A DNA stretch of 64,000 bases from a virus. The stretch is taken from IMG/VR virus record IMGVR_UViG_3300024261_002043, positions 1 to 64,000 of that record. One strand, written 5' to 3'. Position numbers and translations under genes: made by a program. Of the stretch, positions 1 to 7,787 are shown piece after piece. Within the stretch, counting starts at the first letter, position 1. Each line of letters opens with the position of its first letter. A model generated the notes under the pieces. The model did not search any database, had not been told where the DNA came from, and saw only the letters and a list, made by a program, of their open reading frames with translations.

Positions 1-181
1 ATACTTGAACCTTCAGTGTCGTTATCTCTTCGCGCAATGCTACGATTTCTTTTTGTAGGTCTTTTACCATAGCTGTAGTAACCGCAGAGCTAGTGTCTGT
101 GACTTCTTTTGTACTAGGGGCTTTTGTAGTAGAAGTACTAGCAGTTTTCTTTGTAGCGGGTGCTTTTGTTGATGTTGCCAT
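1..181 (-). CDS. Partial CDS, N-terminal 60 residues of an unknown protein
   Basis: An ATG at 181 opens a frame that runs without a stop off the left edge of the window, so only the N-terminus is visible. It is preceded by a good ribosome binding site (AAAGGAG, 9 bases upstream). The first 38 or so residues are a low-complexity stretch of Ala, Thr, Ser and Lys. They are followed by a heptad-like segment (LQKEIVALREEITTLKVQV) that should form a coiled coil. A basic Ala/Thr/Lys linker followed by a coiled coil fits an oligomerising structural or DNA-associated protein, but no family can be named from this fragment. It lies downstream of a terminator and so probably has its own promoter. Confidence 0.7.
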   Translation of the reverse strand, partial: MATSTKAPATKKTASTSTTKAPSTKEVTDTSSAVTTAMVKDLQKEIVALREEITTLKVQV

Positions 182-243
182 TGTGAGTCTCCTTTAGTGA
201 CTAAATAGTAATAAATAATATGCTGCGCATATCGTGGGTAAAG
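182..243 (-). promoter_or_regulatory. Leader of the partial gene, candidate late promoter
   Basis: This 62-base leader lies between a strong terminator and the ATG at 181. Read on the minus strand it contains ACTATTTAG (201-209), a weak match to the ATA(C/T)TTA element seen in other leaders of this phage, 19 bases from the ATG. It also holds a 6-base inverted repeat, ATATGC-GCA-GCATAT. A promoter is expected here because the preceding transcript is terminated, but the exact element is uncertain. Confidence 0.35.
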
Positions 244-276
244 TAAAAAAAACCAGCGGCTTTCACCGCTGGTTTT
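244..276 (-). terminator. Rho-independent terminator after the small paralog pair
   Basis: On the minus strand a 9-bp perfect stem (AACCAGCGG pairing with CCGCTGGTT, 251-274) with a 6-base loop is followed by a run of eight U residues. It lies 27 bases past the stop codon of the gene ending at 303, in the orientation of every gene here. Confidence 0.9.
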
Positions 277-302
277 AGTAATGTATCGCTACGCTATTTT
301 AC

Positions 303-743
303 TTATGCAGTTGTTATCGCGGCATCAGTTGAAGCCTTAACAACCCAGAATGTACCATCAGAATAGATTTCAAACCTATCACCAATTGCACCAGCCAGTG
401 TAAGTGATGTAACACCATGCGCTCTAGTATTGGCATCACCAGTAGCAACCTGAGACATCAAAGAAACATTTGCTGCACCAGATGTGACAATATGGTTTTG
501 TGCTGAATTAGCTGTAACGCTAAGCGAAAAACCCGGATGATCGACAGGAGATGGTAATGTTATTGTACGTGGTGACGCACCATCACATCGTATTATCTTC
601 CCGCTATCAGCGGCAACTACAGTGTAGTTAGCTGTTTTTGCAGCGACAACTCTTTTCTCTCCAGATAAAGAACCGTTAGGAATTACAGACGTTCCACCTG
701 TTTGAAATAAACCCTTTGTAGGGGTAACCTTAATAGAAGGCAT
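303..743 (-). CDS. Small structural (capsid decoration or fibre-like) protein, paralog 1
   Basis: The product is a 146-residue protein, predicted mostly beta strand and rich in Ala, Thr, Ser and Gly. The C-terminal part holds a GDRFEIYSDGTFWVV motif, a pattern common in phage fibre and head-decoration proteins. It shares its first 14 residues exactly, and well over half its full length, with the neighbouring product encoded at 762-1217, so the two are a tandem duplication. Both start with the same ribosome binding site (AAAGGAG). The position directly downstream of the major capsid gene, behind its own terminator, suggests a high-copy virion surface component. That role is inference from location and fold style; no enzymatic motif is visible. 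A tail-fibre head domain is the main alternative. Confidence 0.75.
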   Translation of the reverse strand: MPSIKVTPTKGLFQTGGTSVIPNGSLSGEKRVVAAKTANYTVVAADSGKIIRCDGASPRTITLPSPVDHPGFSLSVTANSAQNHIVTSGAANVSLMSQVATGDANTRAHGVTSLTLAGAIGDRFEIYSDGTFWVVKASTDAAITTA

Positions 744-761
744 AATTTTTCTCCTTTACGA

Positions 762-1217
762 TTAAGCTGCTGTTACGGTGGCGTTTGTTGAAGATTTAAC
801 AATCCAAAAAGCACCATCAGAATAAATTTCAAATCTATCGCCAATTACACCGGCAGATAGTGTAAGTGATGTAACAGCATGCGCTCTAGTGTTAACGTTA
901 CCAGTCGCGACCTGAGACATTAAGGAAATAAGATCAGCGCCGGCGGATGCTTCTTTAATCACGTGGGCATGTCCGGCCGAGGCAGAAACAACACTGAAGT
1001 GCCATCCTGGGCAATCGACTGGTGACGGAAGTATAACAGCGTCGACAGCGCCGCCTGACAATGCTATTATCTTGCCATTGTCAGCTTCTTGGACTGTATA
1101 CGAAGCAGTTTTACCTAAAACAACTCGCTTTGCTCCAGAAAGACTGCCATTTGGGATTGTGGATGTTCCTTTTGCTTGAAACAAACCTTTTGTAGGGGTA
1201 ACTTTAATAGAAGGCAT
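762..1217 (-). CDS. Small structural (capsid decoration or fibre-like) protein, paralog 2
   Basis: This 151-residue protein is paralogous to the product at 303-743, with only 18 bases between the genes. Conserved blocks are the N-terminus (MPSIKVTPTKGLFQ), IPNGSLSG, LPSPVD, SLMSQVATG and GDRFEIYSDG. The centre (about residues 48-95) is the most divergent part and would be the variable face if the two copies have different partners. The start is supported by AAAGGAG seven bases upstream of the ATG. The gene is first after the capsid terminator, so the pair probably forms a small separate transcription unit. Its function is unknown; a virion surface role is inferred from the neighbourhood. Confidence 0.75.
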   Translation of the reverse strand: MPSIKVTPTKGLFQAKGTSTIPNGSLSGAKRVVLGKTASYTVQEADNGKIIALSGGAVDAVILPSPVDCPGWHFSVVSASAGHAHVIKEASAGADLISLMSQVATGNVNTRAHAVTSLTLSAGVIGDRFEIYSDGAFWIVKSSTNATVTAA

Positions 1218-1333
1218 AATTTTTCTCCTTTGATAGTTGGATATGTTAGGCCACAGACGTCGATGCGGCGAGTGGGTTCCGCCATTATGCTTGCACCGTG
1301 CTAATATTAACTATAACGTATCTCAAGTATAAG
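1218..1333 (-). promoter_or_regulatory. Leader between the capsid terminator and the paralog pair
   Basis: This 116-base gap has no gene. Immediately after the capsid terminator the minus strand reads TTATACTTGAG (TATACTT at 1325-1331), a partial match to the phage's AATACTTAC leader motif. A long leader follows, ending in AAAGGAG. A promoter directly behind a terminator would let the pair be expressed independently of the capsid gene. Confidence 0.4.
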
Positions 1334-1370
1334 ACAAAAAAAGGGCGGACCTCGAAAGATCCGCCCTTAA
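1334..1370 (-). terminator. Rho-independent terminator after the major capsid gene
   Basis: A 9-bp stem (AAGGGCGGA pairing with TCCGCCCTT, 1341-1368) with a 10-base loop is followed on the minus strand by seven or more U residues. It lies 26 bases past the capsid stop codon and ends the head-gene transcript. Confidence 0.92.
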
Positions 1371-1395
1371 AGCGTTTAGACTTTATCTAATTAGA

Positions 1396-3369
1396 TTAGA
1401 TAATGTCCATGCCAAGGCAAGTAACTGTTCCGTAGAAGTCGTTACGAACCATCTTCTTGCCGTAGCGAGTCATAACACCCTTACGAGGAGTAAAATCCTC
1501 AGGAGCGAAAATCGTCGGAGTGACAATGAGAGGTACATAAGGAGCATATACGTAACCAGTCTCAAGGTAGCTACCGCCCTTGAACCCAACAAGAATCTTG
1601 TTGCGTGGGAAGTAAGGGTCCTTGTAGACAGTGAAACGGTTGCTTAAGCTACCAACTGACTCTGCGCCAAGTGCCATACCACTGACCTGACCATCGCCAT
1701 CAAGGCTGTAGTTAGGCTTGTAGAGGACACTAGCTTCGAGTACGGTGGCAACATCAGGGCTGACAACTATGAAGTTCGCAGAACCACGGAGGGTCTTTCT
1801 GTGAATCTCATTGGCAACATCAATGATGGTCTCAACAAGGGTCTCATACCACTCTCGGACGGTACCGGTAAATGCCGGACCAGTTGAGAGAGATGATGTA
1901 CGTGCCTGTGCTGTACCTGTACGCTTGTTAACAAAGCTACCTGGGCGTCTATCCCAGAAGAAGTTTGTATCAGCCTGAACCAAGAGGTCATTAAGAATCT
2001 CACGATCGATTTCCAAAGCAATCTGCTCTGAAAGAATCTGAGTAAGCTCAACCTCAGCGTCAAGACTATGATAAGCATTCAGGTCCTGAGCAAGCTCTGG
2101 TGACCAACGTGCTCTTAACTTACGAGTCTGAGCGACGACTGAAACACTTTCAATCTTAATGTCAATCTCAGGAATCTCAGGAAGAGGCTGACCAGCACCA
2201 ACCTGGAAGTTGGATTCGAACGTTGGAACAACAAGAGTTGAACCATCGCTTGAGTCGAGCTGAGCGCTCTTTACCCAAGATACGTCGAAAGCGGATATGT
2301 TATGGTCAGCGACAGCGTTATCAGCATCAAGTGCGTCAATAGCAGCACCTGAAACAACCATCAATAAAGCCGTACCTGGTGCATTTGCACCCATAGGGGC
2401 AGGAGTGATCGCTCCACCAGCAGAAGCTGATGTAACAAGCATATTCAAGCGACGAACGTTGTATGTACCTGCACCACCCTGGATGGTCTTAGGAATTTCC
2501 TGTAATGCACAGTCACCAGCGCCGGCAACAACTTCAGCTGTAAGAGTTTGGGTTACATTTAAACCAAATTCCTTAACTGCTGTTAAGTCGAGGATCGATC
2601 CTGAAGAATAGTTACCTAACTTCTGAATATCAACTGTCATGAATGAGAAGACGCCGCCTTCTTCTTCAATTAAGCGAGTGATCTGGGGATCAAACTGTAG
2701 GAAACGACCATTTTGGCCACCAACACCTTGAGCACCGATACCAGCAGTGTTTGAACCACCAGCAGCTGCACGAACCTGAGTTGTACCAGTTCCAAGACGG
2801 AAGATAGTACCTGCATCATTTTCGATACCAGGAATGTTTGATGATGAGTGAACTCGTGAGTAACTTGTACCTACAAGGTCATACTGACCACCAACACCGA
2901 GTGAACCTGAACGGACACCCTTACCTGCTGGGTTGTTATAAATTGAATCACCAGCACTAAAAGTGTTGCTAGTAGCAGACTCTGCTCCACCAACGTTAGT
3001 ACCGTATGTGTAATCAAGATAGAATAACAGACCCGACGGAAGACTCATTGGCTGAATCGAGACAAGCTCGTTAGCAACAAGACCGCCGAATACTCGACGA
3101 ACGATTGGGAATGCAATATTAGTAAAGCCGCGAATATCTCCGCTTGCGGCTGAAGGGGCTAATCCACCACCACCAAGGGTGTTAGATTCACGTAGGACTT
3201 GTCCGGCCTGGTTCTCGAGCAGCGTTGCCATGTTTTCACGATGGACGCTTTCAAGACCACGTAGGAGACCGGTTCGAGCCCACTTTTCTGTAAGACGAGC
3301 GTTAGCATCGCCTTGGTGCCGTTGACGAATTCCTTCTGTCAACTGCTCAAGTGTAAACTTCTTAGACAT
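1396..3369 (-). CDS. gp23: Major capsid protein, T4 gp23-like
   Basis: This is the subunit of the head shell. The 657-residue product carries the T4 gp23 signature region near residues 85-120 (an IVRRVF helix, then LVANELVSIQPMSLPSG, then LFYLDY), matching the VRRAIPNLIAFDICGVQPM-type block in T4. The remaining fold is consistent with HK97-like capsid proteins of this family. It is about 130 residues longer than T4 gp23, mostly through a Gly/Ala/Ser-rich insertion around residues 130-240 that could form an extra surface domain. A likely maturation site is L59-R60-E61 before S62, close to the T4 gp23 cleavage after E65 in FLTE-A. The order portal, protease, scaffold, capsid supports the assignment. 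The start has a GGAG site eight or nine bases upstream, and the gene ends at a strong terminator. Its GC content is higher than that of its neighbours, as expected for a highly expressed gene. Confidence 0.96.
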   Translation of the reverse strand: MSKKFTLEQLTEGIRQRHQGDANARLTEKWARTGLLRGLESVHRENMATLLENQAGQVLRESNTLGGGGLAPSAASGDIRGFTNIAFPIVRRVFGGLVANELVSIQPMSLPSGLLFYLDYTYGTNVGGAESATSNTFSAGDSIYNNPAGKGVRSGSLGVGGQYDLVGTSYSRVHSSSNIPGIENDAGTIFRLGTGTTQVRAAAGGSNTAGIGAQGVGGQNGRFLQFDPQITRLIEEEGGVFSFMTVDIQKLGNYSSGSILDLTAVKEFGLNVTQTLTAEVVAGAGDCALQEIPKTIQGGAGTYNVRRLNMLVTSASAGGAITPAPMGANAPGTALLMVVSGAAIDALDADNAVADHNISAFDVSWVKSAQLDSSDGSTLVVPTFESNFQVGAGQPLPEIPEIDIKIESVSVVAQTRKLRARWSPELAQDLNAYHSLDAEVELTQILSEQIALEIDREILNDLLVQADTNFFWDRRPGSFVNKRTGTAQARTSSLSTGPAFTGTVREWYETLVETIIDVANEIHRKTLRGSANFIVVSPDVATVLEASVLYKPNYSLDGDGQVSGMALGAESVGSLSNRFTVYKDPYFPRNKILVGFKGGSYLETGYVYAPYVPLIVTPTIFAPEDFTPRKGVMTRYGKKMVRNDFYGTVTCLGMDII

Positions 3370-3413
3370 TTTTATGTTCTCCTTTAAAAATTATAATTAG
3401 CGTCTAGTTTCGG

Positions 3414-4877
3414 TTATTTAATACCAGCGAGTGTCGCCCATCGGTTCGTCTGCTTCGACTCATTCACTGTGGAACTACCACTGCGAGTCGGCTTTGATGA
3501 TGAACCAAGTACTCTTCTCGTGCCCTCACTTAGGGACTTCTTGTTAAGCGATTGTGTTAATCCTTCATAGACCAACTTCGCTTCACGGATTGTCTTGGCA
3601 TTATCTAGAGCCTCGACTATGGCACGCTGCTGCTTAGAACTTACACTACGATTCTGGATCAGTTTGTTCACGTATAGCAACTTTGCGTTAAAAAGATTCA
3701 TTTCTGCGAGCTGCTTCTTCAACTCTTTATTTTCTCTAACAACCTTGGAGCTGCGTGCACGGCGTCTGCGACGGCGCTCTGCGACTGGGCCAGTTGTTGC
3801 TTCAGGAGCTGATTCTACGTCAGCTACCTGGCCGAGCTCATCTGCAAGAGCATTGAGAAGATCATCTTCATCTACCTCAATAACTTCAAGCTCAACTTCT
3901 CCACCACCGAATTGATCGGCTTCGTCCTCAGCGGACTCTCTCATGGTGCGAAGTCTTTTAAGCTCCATCTTAAGCATGCGGGGATCGATTTCGAAGACTT
4001 CATCGAGCTCTTCCTCTTCTTCCTCTTCCTCTTCCTCGCCTTCCTCGTCAGCAGCTTCTTCTTCCGTATCTTCAACGGCGTCCATTGCTACCTCGATGTC
4101 TAGTGCATCGATATCGGCCTCTTCGGGCTCTTCAACACCCAAGGCCTCTAGATCCTCATCACTGAGGACTAATTCCATTTCGTCTAATTCGCCGTAACCA
4201 GCTTCAAAAAGTTGGTTGAAGATGGCTCTGCTGCGGTTTTTAGTCATGATATTCATCTCCTTAAGTGTTTCGAATAATTGAAGGCGAAGTGTTTGTCCGC
4301 CGCTCTCAGAAATAACTATTGCCTCTGAGCGTAAAGATAATGCTTCACCTATCAATTTTTGATATGACTGTTTGATTACAGCGCGCTGCTTGTTTGTAAG
4401 TGTCTTTGTATCGACACCCTCAAGCAACGCGTCCATTCTCCTAACCTTCCCCTGAAGCGTCGCAATTCTTTTAGCGAGCTTATTTTCGTTGGAAGATGTA
4501 GAGCTGTTAATTGCTTCTTTAATATCTCGTACATTTCGCTTGAGATTTTCTTTTGCCATTGTTAGGTTGACATCGCCTTTAGCATTAATTACTACATTGG
4601 CTTCAACTTCGGCTTCAATTTCATCGCCATGATTATCAGAGTCTGGCTCAACCAAATCATCTGCAACCTCTGCAGCTAGCGCTGCTGCAGGCATATCCAT
4701 AGGGATATCCAAGTCTTCTATCTCAATACCGGGGTCTTCAGATAACAACTGAGACTCAACCATGGCTTGAATTCTTGGGGTTAGGGCTTCTATAATTTTA
4801 TTCTTTGCATTCTGCTCAGCCAGCTGTTTTAGCTGCTGTGCTTCAGCAATTGCTTCTTTATAAAGTGTTGTTGACAT
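3414..4877 (-). CDS. gp22: Prohead core scaffolding protein, gp22-like
   Basis: The 487-residue, strongly acidic, helix-rich protein sits between the prohead protease and the major capsid gene, the place of gene 22 in T4-type phages. It begins with a Gln/Lys/Glu helical stretch. It contains a central run of ten consecutive Glu residues within a longer acidic tract (about residues 255-290) and a basic RRRRRRAR segment near residue 365, and ends with a Ser/Thr-rich basic tail. Scaffolds of this family fill the prohead and are degraded by the gp21-like protease. The size is almost twice that of T4 gp22 (269 residues). The assignment rests on position and composition; no conserved catalytic motif is expected. 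Confidence 0.85.
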   Translation of the reverse strand: MSTTLYKEAIAEAQQLKQLAEQNAKNKIIEALTPRIQAMVESQLLSEDPGIEIEDLDIPMDMPAAALAAEVADDLVEPDSDNHGDEIEAEVEANVVINAKGDVNLTMAKENLKRNVRDIKEAINSSTSSNENKLAKRIATLQGKVRRMDALLEGVDTKTLTNKQRAVIKQSYQKLIGEALSLRSEAIVISESGGQTLRLQLFETLKEMNIMTKNRSRAIFNQLFEAGYGELDEMELVLSDEDLEALGVEEPEEADIDALDIEVAMDAVEDTEEEAADEEGEEEEEEEEEELDEVFEIDPRMLKMELKRLRTMRESAEDEADQFGGGEVELEVIEVDEDDLLNALADELGQVADVESAPEATTGPVAERRRRRRARSSKVVRENKELKKQLAEMNLFNAKLLYVNKLIQNRSVSSKQQRAIVEALDNAKTIREAKLVYEGLTQSLNKKSLSEGTRRVLGSSSKPTRSGSSTVNESKQTNRWATLAGIK

Positions 4878-4956
4878 TAACGAACCTCACAAAATGTTGC
4901 GCGCATTTATCTCTTAAATATGATAAACAAGAGAAGATGACCTAAAACGCATAAGT

Positions 4957-5517
4957 TTATATTTCTCTTAAGTTACGAGCCAGTACCGTTCTGACTATAT
5001 TTCTTACTTTTTCTAGAGCCTCTTCTTCAGGTTCTATGTCTTCTAAATCGTTTGGAAGTATAGAGGAATGACTCCACCCTCTATACGTTCCGGTTCTATT
5101 ATATTGACCTGGTGCGATTGATTTAGGAGAATTTACCCCTCCACCAACTTGTATCCTATCTTTGTACATACCCGGGAATGGTACTAGGCTTTTACCAGAT
5201 ACTTCTCCAATGGCGATCGGGCGGTTACCGTTAGCCATCGAATCCCTATCTATTGATCTTCCGATTAAATTATCGTGGCTTTTATAAGGCGTAGATATTT
5301 TATTTTTTATTTTGTTTAGCTGATCGTCAGATAGTCCTAGCTCAATATCCTCGACGTCGATACTCTCAGGGTAAGGAAACGTCGCAGCCTTTTTACGAGG
5401 CTTGTGATATTTTTCTTTAGATAAGCCGTACCCTAAATCTTTTCTAGTATCATGAGAAAGCCCGGGTCGGTGACCCAGACTTAAAGGGTTAGACGGGTCA
5501 TATGGCCCGGTAGACAT
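4957..5517 (-). CDS. Hypothetical protein in the head gene cluster (186 aa)
   Basis: The product is a hydrophilic 186-residue protein of no recognised family. The N-terminal half is rich in Pro, Gly, His and Tyr with little predicted secondary structure. A short acidic helical stretch (about residues 50-75) and an acidic C-terminal helix (DLEDIEPEEEALEKV) complete it. The start overlaps the stop of the upstream gene in a TAATG arrangement, which implies translational coupling. The location between protease and scaffold genes suggests a minor prohead or head-completion component; this is inference only. No signal peptide or membrane segment is visible. Confidence 0.6.
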   Translation of the reverse strand: MSTGPYDPSNPLSLGHRPGLSHDTRKDLGYGLSKEKYHKPRKKAATFPYPESIDVEDIELGLSDDQLNKIKNKISTPYKSHDNLIGRSIDRDSMANGNRPIAIGEVSGKSLVPFPGMYKDRIQVGGGVNSPKSIAPGQYNRTGTYRGWSHSSILPNDLEDIEPEEEALEKVRNIVRTVLARNLREI

Positions 5518-5999
5518 TATGTGCTAGATCCCCATGCTTTACCCATAACATAATCTCCTAACGTTCCTCTTGATTGTTGTTCTGATGATGTTTTTGGTTG
5601 TAGCTGTGAACCTACACCAGAACCCCATTGAGCAGGAGGGGTTTGACCAAAACCTTCAGGTGGTTCTGATTGATCTGCTGGATTTATTGAGCCAGGCCCG
5701 GGAGAGGTTGGATTAGGAACATAAGGTGAACCAGGTAGTCCGCCTCCGCCTGATTTTACTTCTTTAAGATCTGGTGAATCTTTATAATCACGAGAAAATG
5801 TTCCGAATGTATGACCACCGTCATTAACGGTGCCATCAAGAACGCCTTCTTGAAATTGCTTGGCAATTGATTCTGCCGTCATTTCGCCGGCATGAATAGG
5901 AGACGCTGGAAATGAAGATGCTAACGTAGCTGAGTCTGACGATCCCATATTTCTAGTGCTAGCTACTGGTTCTACTGTTGTCTGTTTGTGTGTGGGCAT
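5517..5999 (-). CDS. Hypothetical Pro/Gly/Ser-rich protein in the head gene cluster (160 aa)
   Basis: This 160-residue protein is of unknown family. It is rich in Gly, Pro, Ser and Gln, particularly between residues 80 and 145, and looks largely disordered. It has a good ribosome binding site (TTTAGGAG) before the ATG, and its stop codon shares a base with the start of the next gene. Two consecutive low-complexity products between scaffold and protease resemble the small prohead-core proteins (gp67 and gp68 positions) of T4-type phages, but I see no sequence match to them. Its role is unassigned. Confidence 0.6.
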   Translation of the reverse strand: MPTHKQTTVEPVASTRNMGSSDSATLASSFPASPIHAGEMTAESIAKQFQEGVLDGTVNDGGHTFGTFSRDYKDSPDLKEVKSGGGGLPGSPYVPNPTSPGPGSINPADQSEPPEGFGQTPPAQWGSGVGSQLQPKTSSEQQSRGTLGDYVMGKAWGSST

Positions 6000-6026
6000 T
6001 TTAGTCTCCTAAAGATTTAATAATGT

Positions 6027-6305
6027 TTATTTTGTTTTTGATTCAGAAATCTTCTTAACAAGGCGCTTCTTTGCAGCTTGCACTTTTGCGTACTTTTTCT
6101 TAAGAATGCTTTCCTGAATCTTTAACGCAGCAATGAAGTCGATGTCTTTTTCAAGAGCTTCAGCTTGTTCATCAGCGTCAACTTCTTCTGCCTTTACCTT
6201 TTCAGAGTCCTCTTTCCCTTGCTCAAGAGTCTCCATAATTTTTCTTTTCTCTTCCATTACAAGCTTCTTAAGAAGAGTTGGTGTTAATTTAATATTCTTA
6301 GCCAT
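6027..6305 (-). CDS. Small charged helical protein, possible prohead-core component (92 aa)
   Basis: The 92-residue protein is almost entirely helical and highly charged: an N-terminal amphipathic stretch (LLKKLVMEEKRKIMETL), a Glu/Asp-rich centre and a Lys-rich C-terminus (KKYAKVQAAKKRLVKKI). Small charged helical proteins next to the prohead protease are typical prohead-core proteins (gp67/gp68 in T4), which is the best guess by position and composition. A TCAGGAGG site precedes the ATG. The gene is first behind the AATACTTAC motif at 6336-6344, so it may lead a transcript that continues through scaffold and capsid. Confidence 0.6.
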   Translation of the reverse strand: MAKNIKLTPTLLKKLVMEEKRKIMETLEQGKEDSEKVKAEEVDADEQAEALEKDIDFIAALKIQESILKKKYAKVQAAKKRLVKKISESKTK

Positions 6306-6335
6306 GTCAATATCCTCCTGACCTGTGATCTAATT

Positions 6336-6344
6336 GTAAGTATT
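6336..6344 (-). promoter_or_regulatory. AATACTTAC motif, candidate late promoter for scaffold and capsid transcript
   Basis: The minus strand reads CGAATACTTACAATT here, 30 bases before the ATG at 6305, with a clear TCAGGAGG site in between. The exact 9-mer also occurs in front of the portal gene and in front of the gene at 31530-32057, and I found no copy inside a gene. The distance fits a -10 element with a short untranslated leader. Recognition by the gp55-like sigma factor is inferred. Confidence 0.6.
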
Positions 6345-6367
6345 CGGTAACTTTGGATTCTTTCTAA

Positions 6368-6799
6368 TTAATCATCAAATGCTAGTGCGGCCCACTTATC
6401 AGCTGACTCTCCGAACAAGTCAGATGGATCACTTTGCGACGCAACTAAAGATGCTTTATCTGCACCTACAGTTGACTTTCCTCGTTCAGCAGCCGCTTGC
6501 TCAACCAATGTTGTTGCAGCAGTATCTTTAAAGATTGCAGCCATAATAGGATCAGAGGTTAACCCACTAACATCTAAATCTTTTTTCTTTGGCTGTCTTG
6601 CTTTTTCAGTAGTTCTTCCGATTAATATCTTATCTAAGGCCGGGCGCCTTGAAGTTTGTCTTTTTTTATTAGCAGGAGCTTTACGTGTTGAACGAGCTTC
6701 ACTAAGTCTTTCAGACGTTTCGTCGGAAGCCTCTAGCAAAATTTCAAACAAGCATTCTTTCACTAAAGACTTTAGATTATTTCTAGTCATCTTTGCCAT
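6368..6799 (-). CDS. Hypothetical head-cluster protein with possible prohead protease site (143 aa)
   Basis: The 143-residue product has an N-terminal amphipathic helix (LKSLVKECLFEILLEA), then a basic disordered stretch (residues 35-75) and an Ala/Ser/Asp-rich C-terminus. The EILLE-A sequence near residue 23 matches the L-x-E/(A or G) pattern cut by gp21-type proteases, so this may be a core protein whose N-terminal delivery peptide is removed during maturation. The family is not recognised. It begins 11 bases after the gene at 6811, with AAAGGG upstream of the ATG. Confidence 0.6.
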   Translation of the reverse strand: MAKMTRNNLKSLVKECLFEILLEASDETSERLSEARSTRKAPANKKRQTSRRPALDKILIGRTTEKARQPKKKDLDVSGLTSDPIMAAIFKDTAATTLVEQAAAERGKSTVGADKASLVASQSDPSDLFGESADKWAALAFDD

Positions 6800-6810
6800 T
6801 CTACAACCCT

Positions 6811-7170
6811 TTATGCTATGGTACCCATAAGAACATATGAAGGTATGACTATCTCGTCACCCCTAATAGGTACATTGGTCAATTCACAAACAACGCTCAT
6901 TTCTTTGGCATCTATTGAAAAACCTTTGCACTTTATCTCAAAGCGATGGGTGCCTTTATTCAGTTTTATCGTCCGATCAACCGGAGCAGCTGATTCATCG
7001 GTAAATGTGATTACAGCCCCGTCAGCGAGAATGTTAAATGTCAATGCTCTCGACACATACTTCAGCGTTATTACACGGGCGGAGGATGCATTCGGTACAA
7101 TAAACGCGTTACCGCTTTTTTGATACTCACCAACGTGATGCATACCGGGATCTGGCCAGCTTGAACTCAT
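6811..7170 (-). CDS. Small beta-rich virion protein candidate (119 aa)
   Basis: The product is a 119-residue, beta-strand-rich protein starting MSSSWPDPGMHHVGEYQ. Starts of this type (a Trp-x-Asp-Pro-Gly stretch, then HVGEYQxSG) occur in small structural proteins of aquatic phages, and a decoration or vertex role would fit, but that is from memory of the pattern only. The frame is open upstream to a GTG at 7185. The ATG at 7170 is preferred because it overlaps the protease stop as ATGA and has a GGAG site seven bases upstream. It lies between the protease and small head proteins, so a virion or prohead location is likely. Confidence 0.65.
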   Translation of the reverse strand: MSSSWPDPGMHHVGEYQKSGNAFIVPNASSARVITLKYVSRALTFNILADGAVITFTDESAAPVDRTIKLNKGTHRFEIKCKGFSIDAKEMSVVCELTNVPIRGDEIVIPSYVLMGTIA

Positions 7171-7787
7171 TTCTTTTCTCCCCACCCGATTACATCATTA
7201 AATGCTCTGTGGATTCTATCGGACTTATTAAAGACTTTATTAAGATCGTTTCGTCTTACTTCAACGCCTTCCTTCATCATAAATGCGCCGGGCGTTGATG
7301 GTTCTGATACGAAGTCCCAACAAATAAGTTGAAAATCATCTTGCACTACATCAATATCACCCTTGCGTTTTGTTGAGCCAACGCCGCGGGATGAAATGCC
7401 AAGAGTCACACCGGACTCCACTAGGCTTTGCAGAATTTTTCCAGAAGGTGTGTTTAGCAGTTCGACAACACCGTAGCAAACATCACCGTCCATATAGGCT
7501 TCCCTTATTATATGAGAAGCGTTCTTTAGCTCTACAACAGAACTATCAGGATGATCACACTCGCCTAAGGCTCGGCTTTCAGCTATAAACTTTTGATAGT
7601 TTCTAACTTCTCTTTCCAAAATAACCTTAGGATAAACACGACCATTCTGGTTTAGGGTATCGGCTTTTTGAAGCACACCTTTCATAACCATCTTTCCGTC
7701 GTTGGCTTTTCTTTGTTCTTCGATTACATCTTTATCATATTCGAACGGTGTCCATTCTGTCAAGAGCTTTAAGTTATTCATCTCCAC
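7167..7787 (-). CDS. gp21: Prohead core protease, T4 gp21-like
   Basis: This serine protease matures the prohead by cutting scaffold, core and capsid proteins after L-x-E. The 206-residue product has the family landmarks in order: an N-Q-N-G-R-V-Y-P block (residues 46-53), the catalytic His in GECDHP (H79), and the nucleophile Ser in LGISSRG (S132 or S133). A conserved Asp/Phe segment follows in the C-terminal third (DDFQLICWDFVSEPS). Length matches T4 gp21 (212). It overlaps the upstream gene by 14 bases and the next by an ATGA, so translation is coupled. Its position between portal and scaffold is the T4 order. Confidence 0.93.
   Translation of the reverse strand: MEMNNLKLLTEWTPFEYDKDVIEEQRKANDGKMVMKGVLQKADTLNQNGRVYPKVILEREVRNYQKFIAESRALGECDHPDSSVVELKNASHIIREAYMDGDVCYGVVELLNTPSGKILQSLVESGVTLGISSRGVGSTKRKGDIDVVQDDFQLICWDFVSEPSTPGAFMMKEGVEVRRNDLNKVFNKSDRIHRAFNDVIGWGEKK

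Noticed and set aside
3985-4060. Repetitive GAG/GAA tract in the scaffold gene as a possible repeat element
   Set aside because: It simply encodes the acidic Glu run expected in a scaffold protein; no mobile element or slippage signal is apparent.
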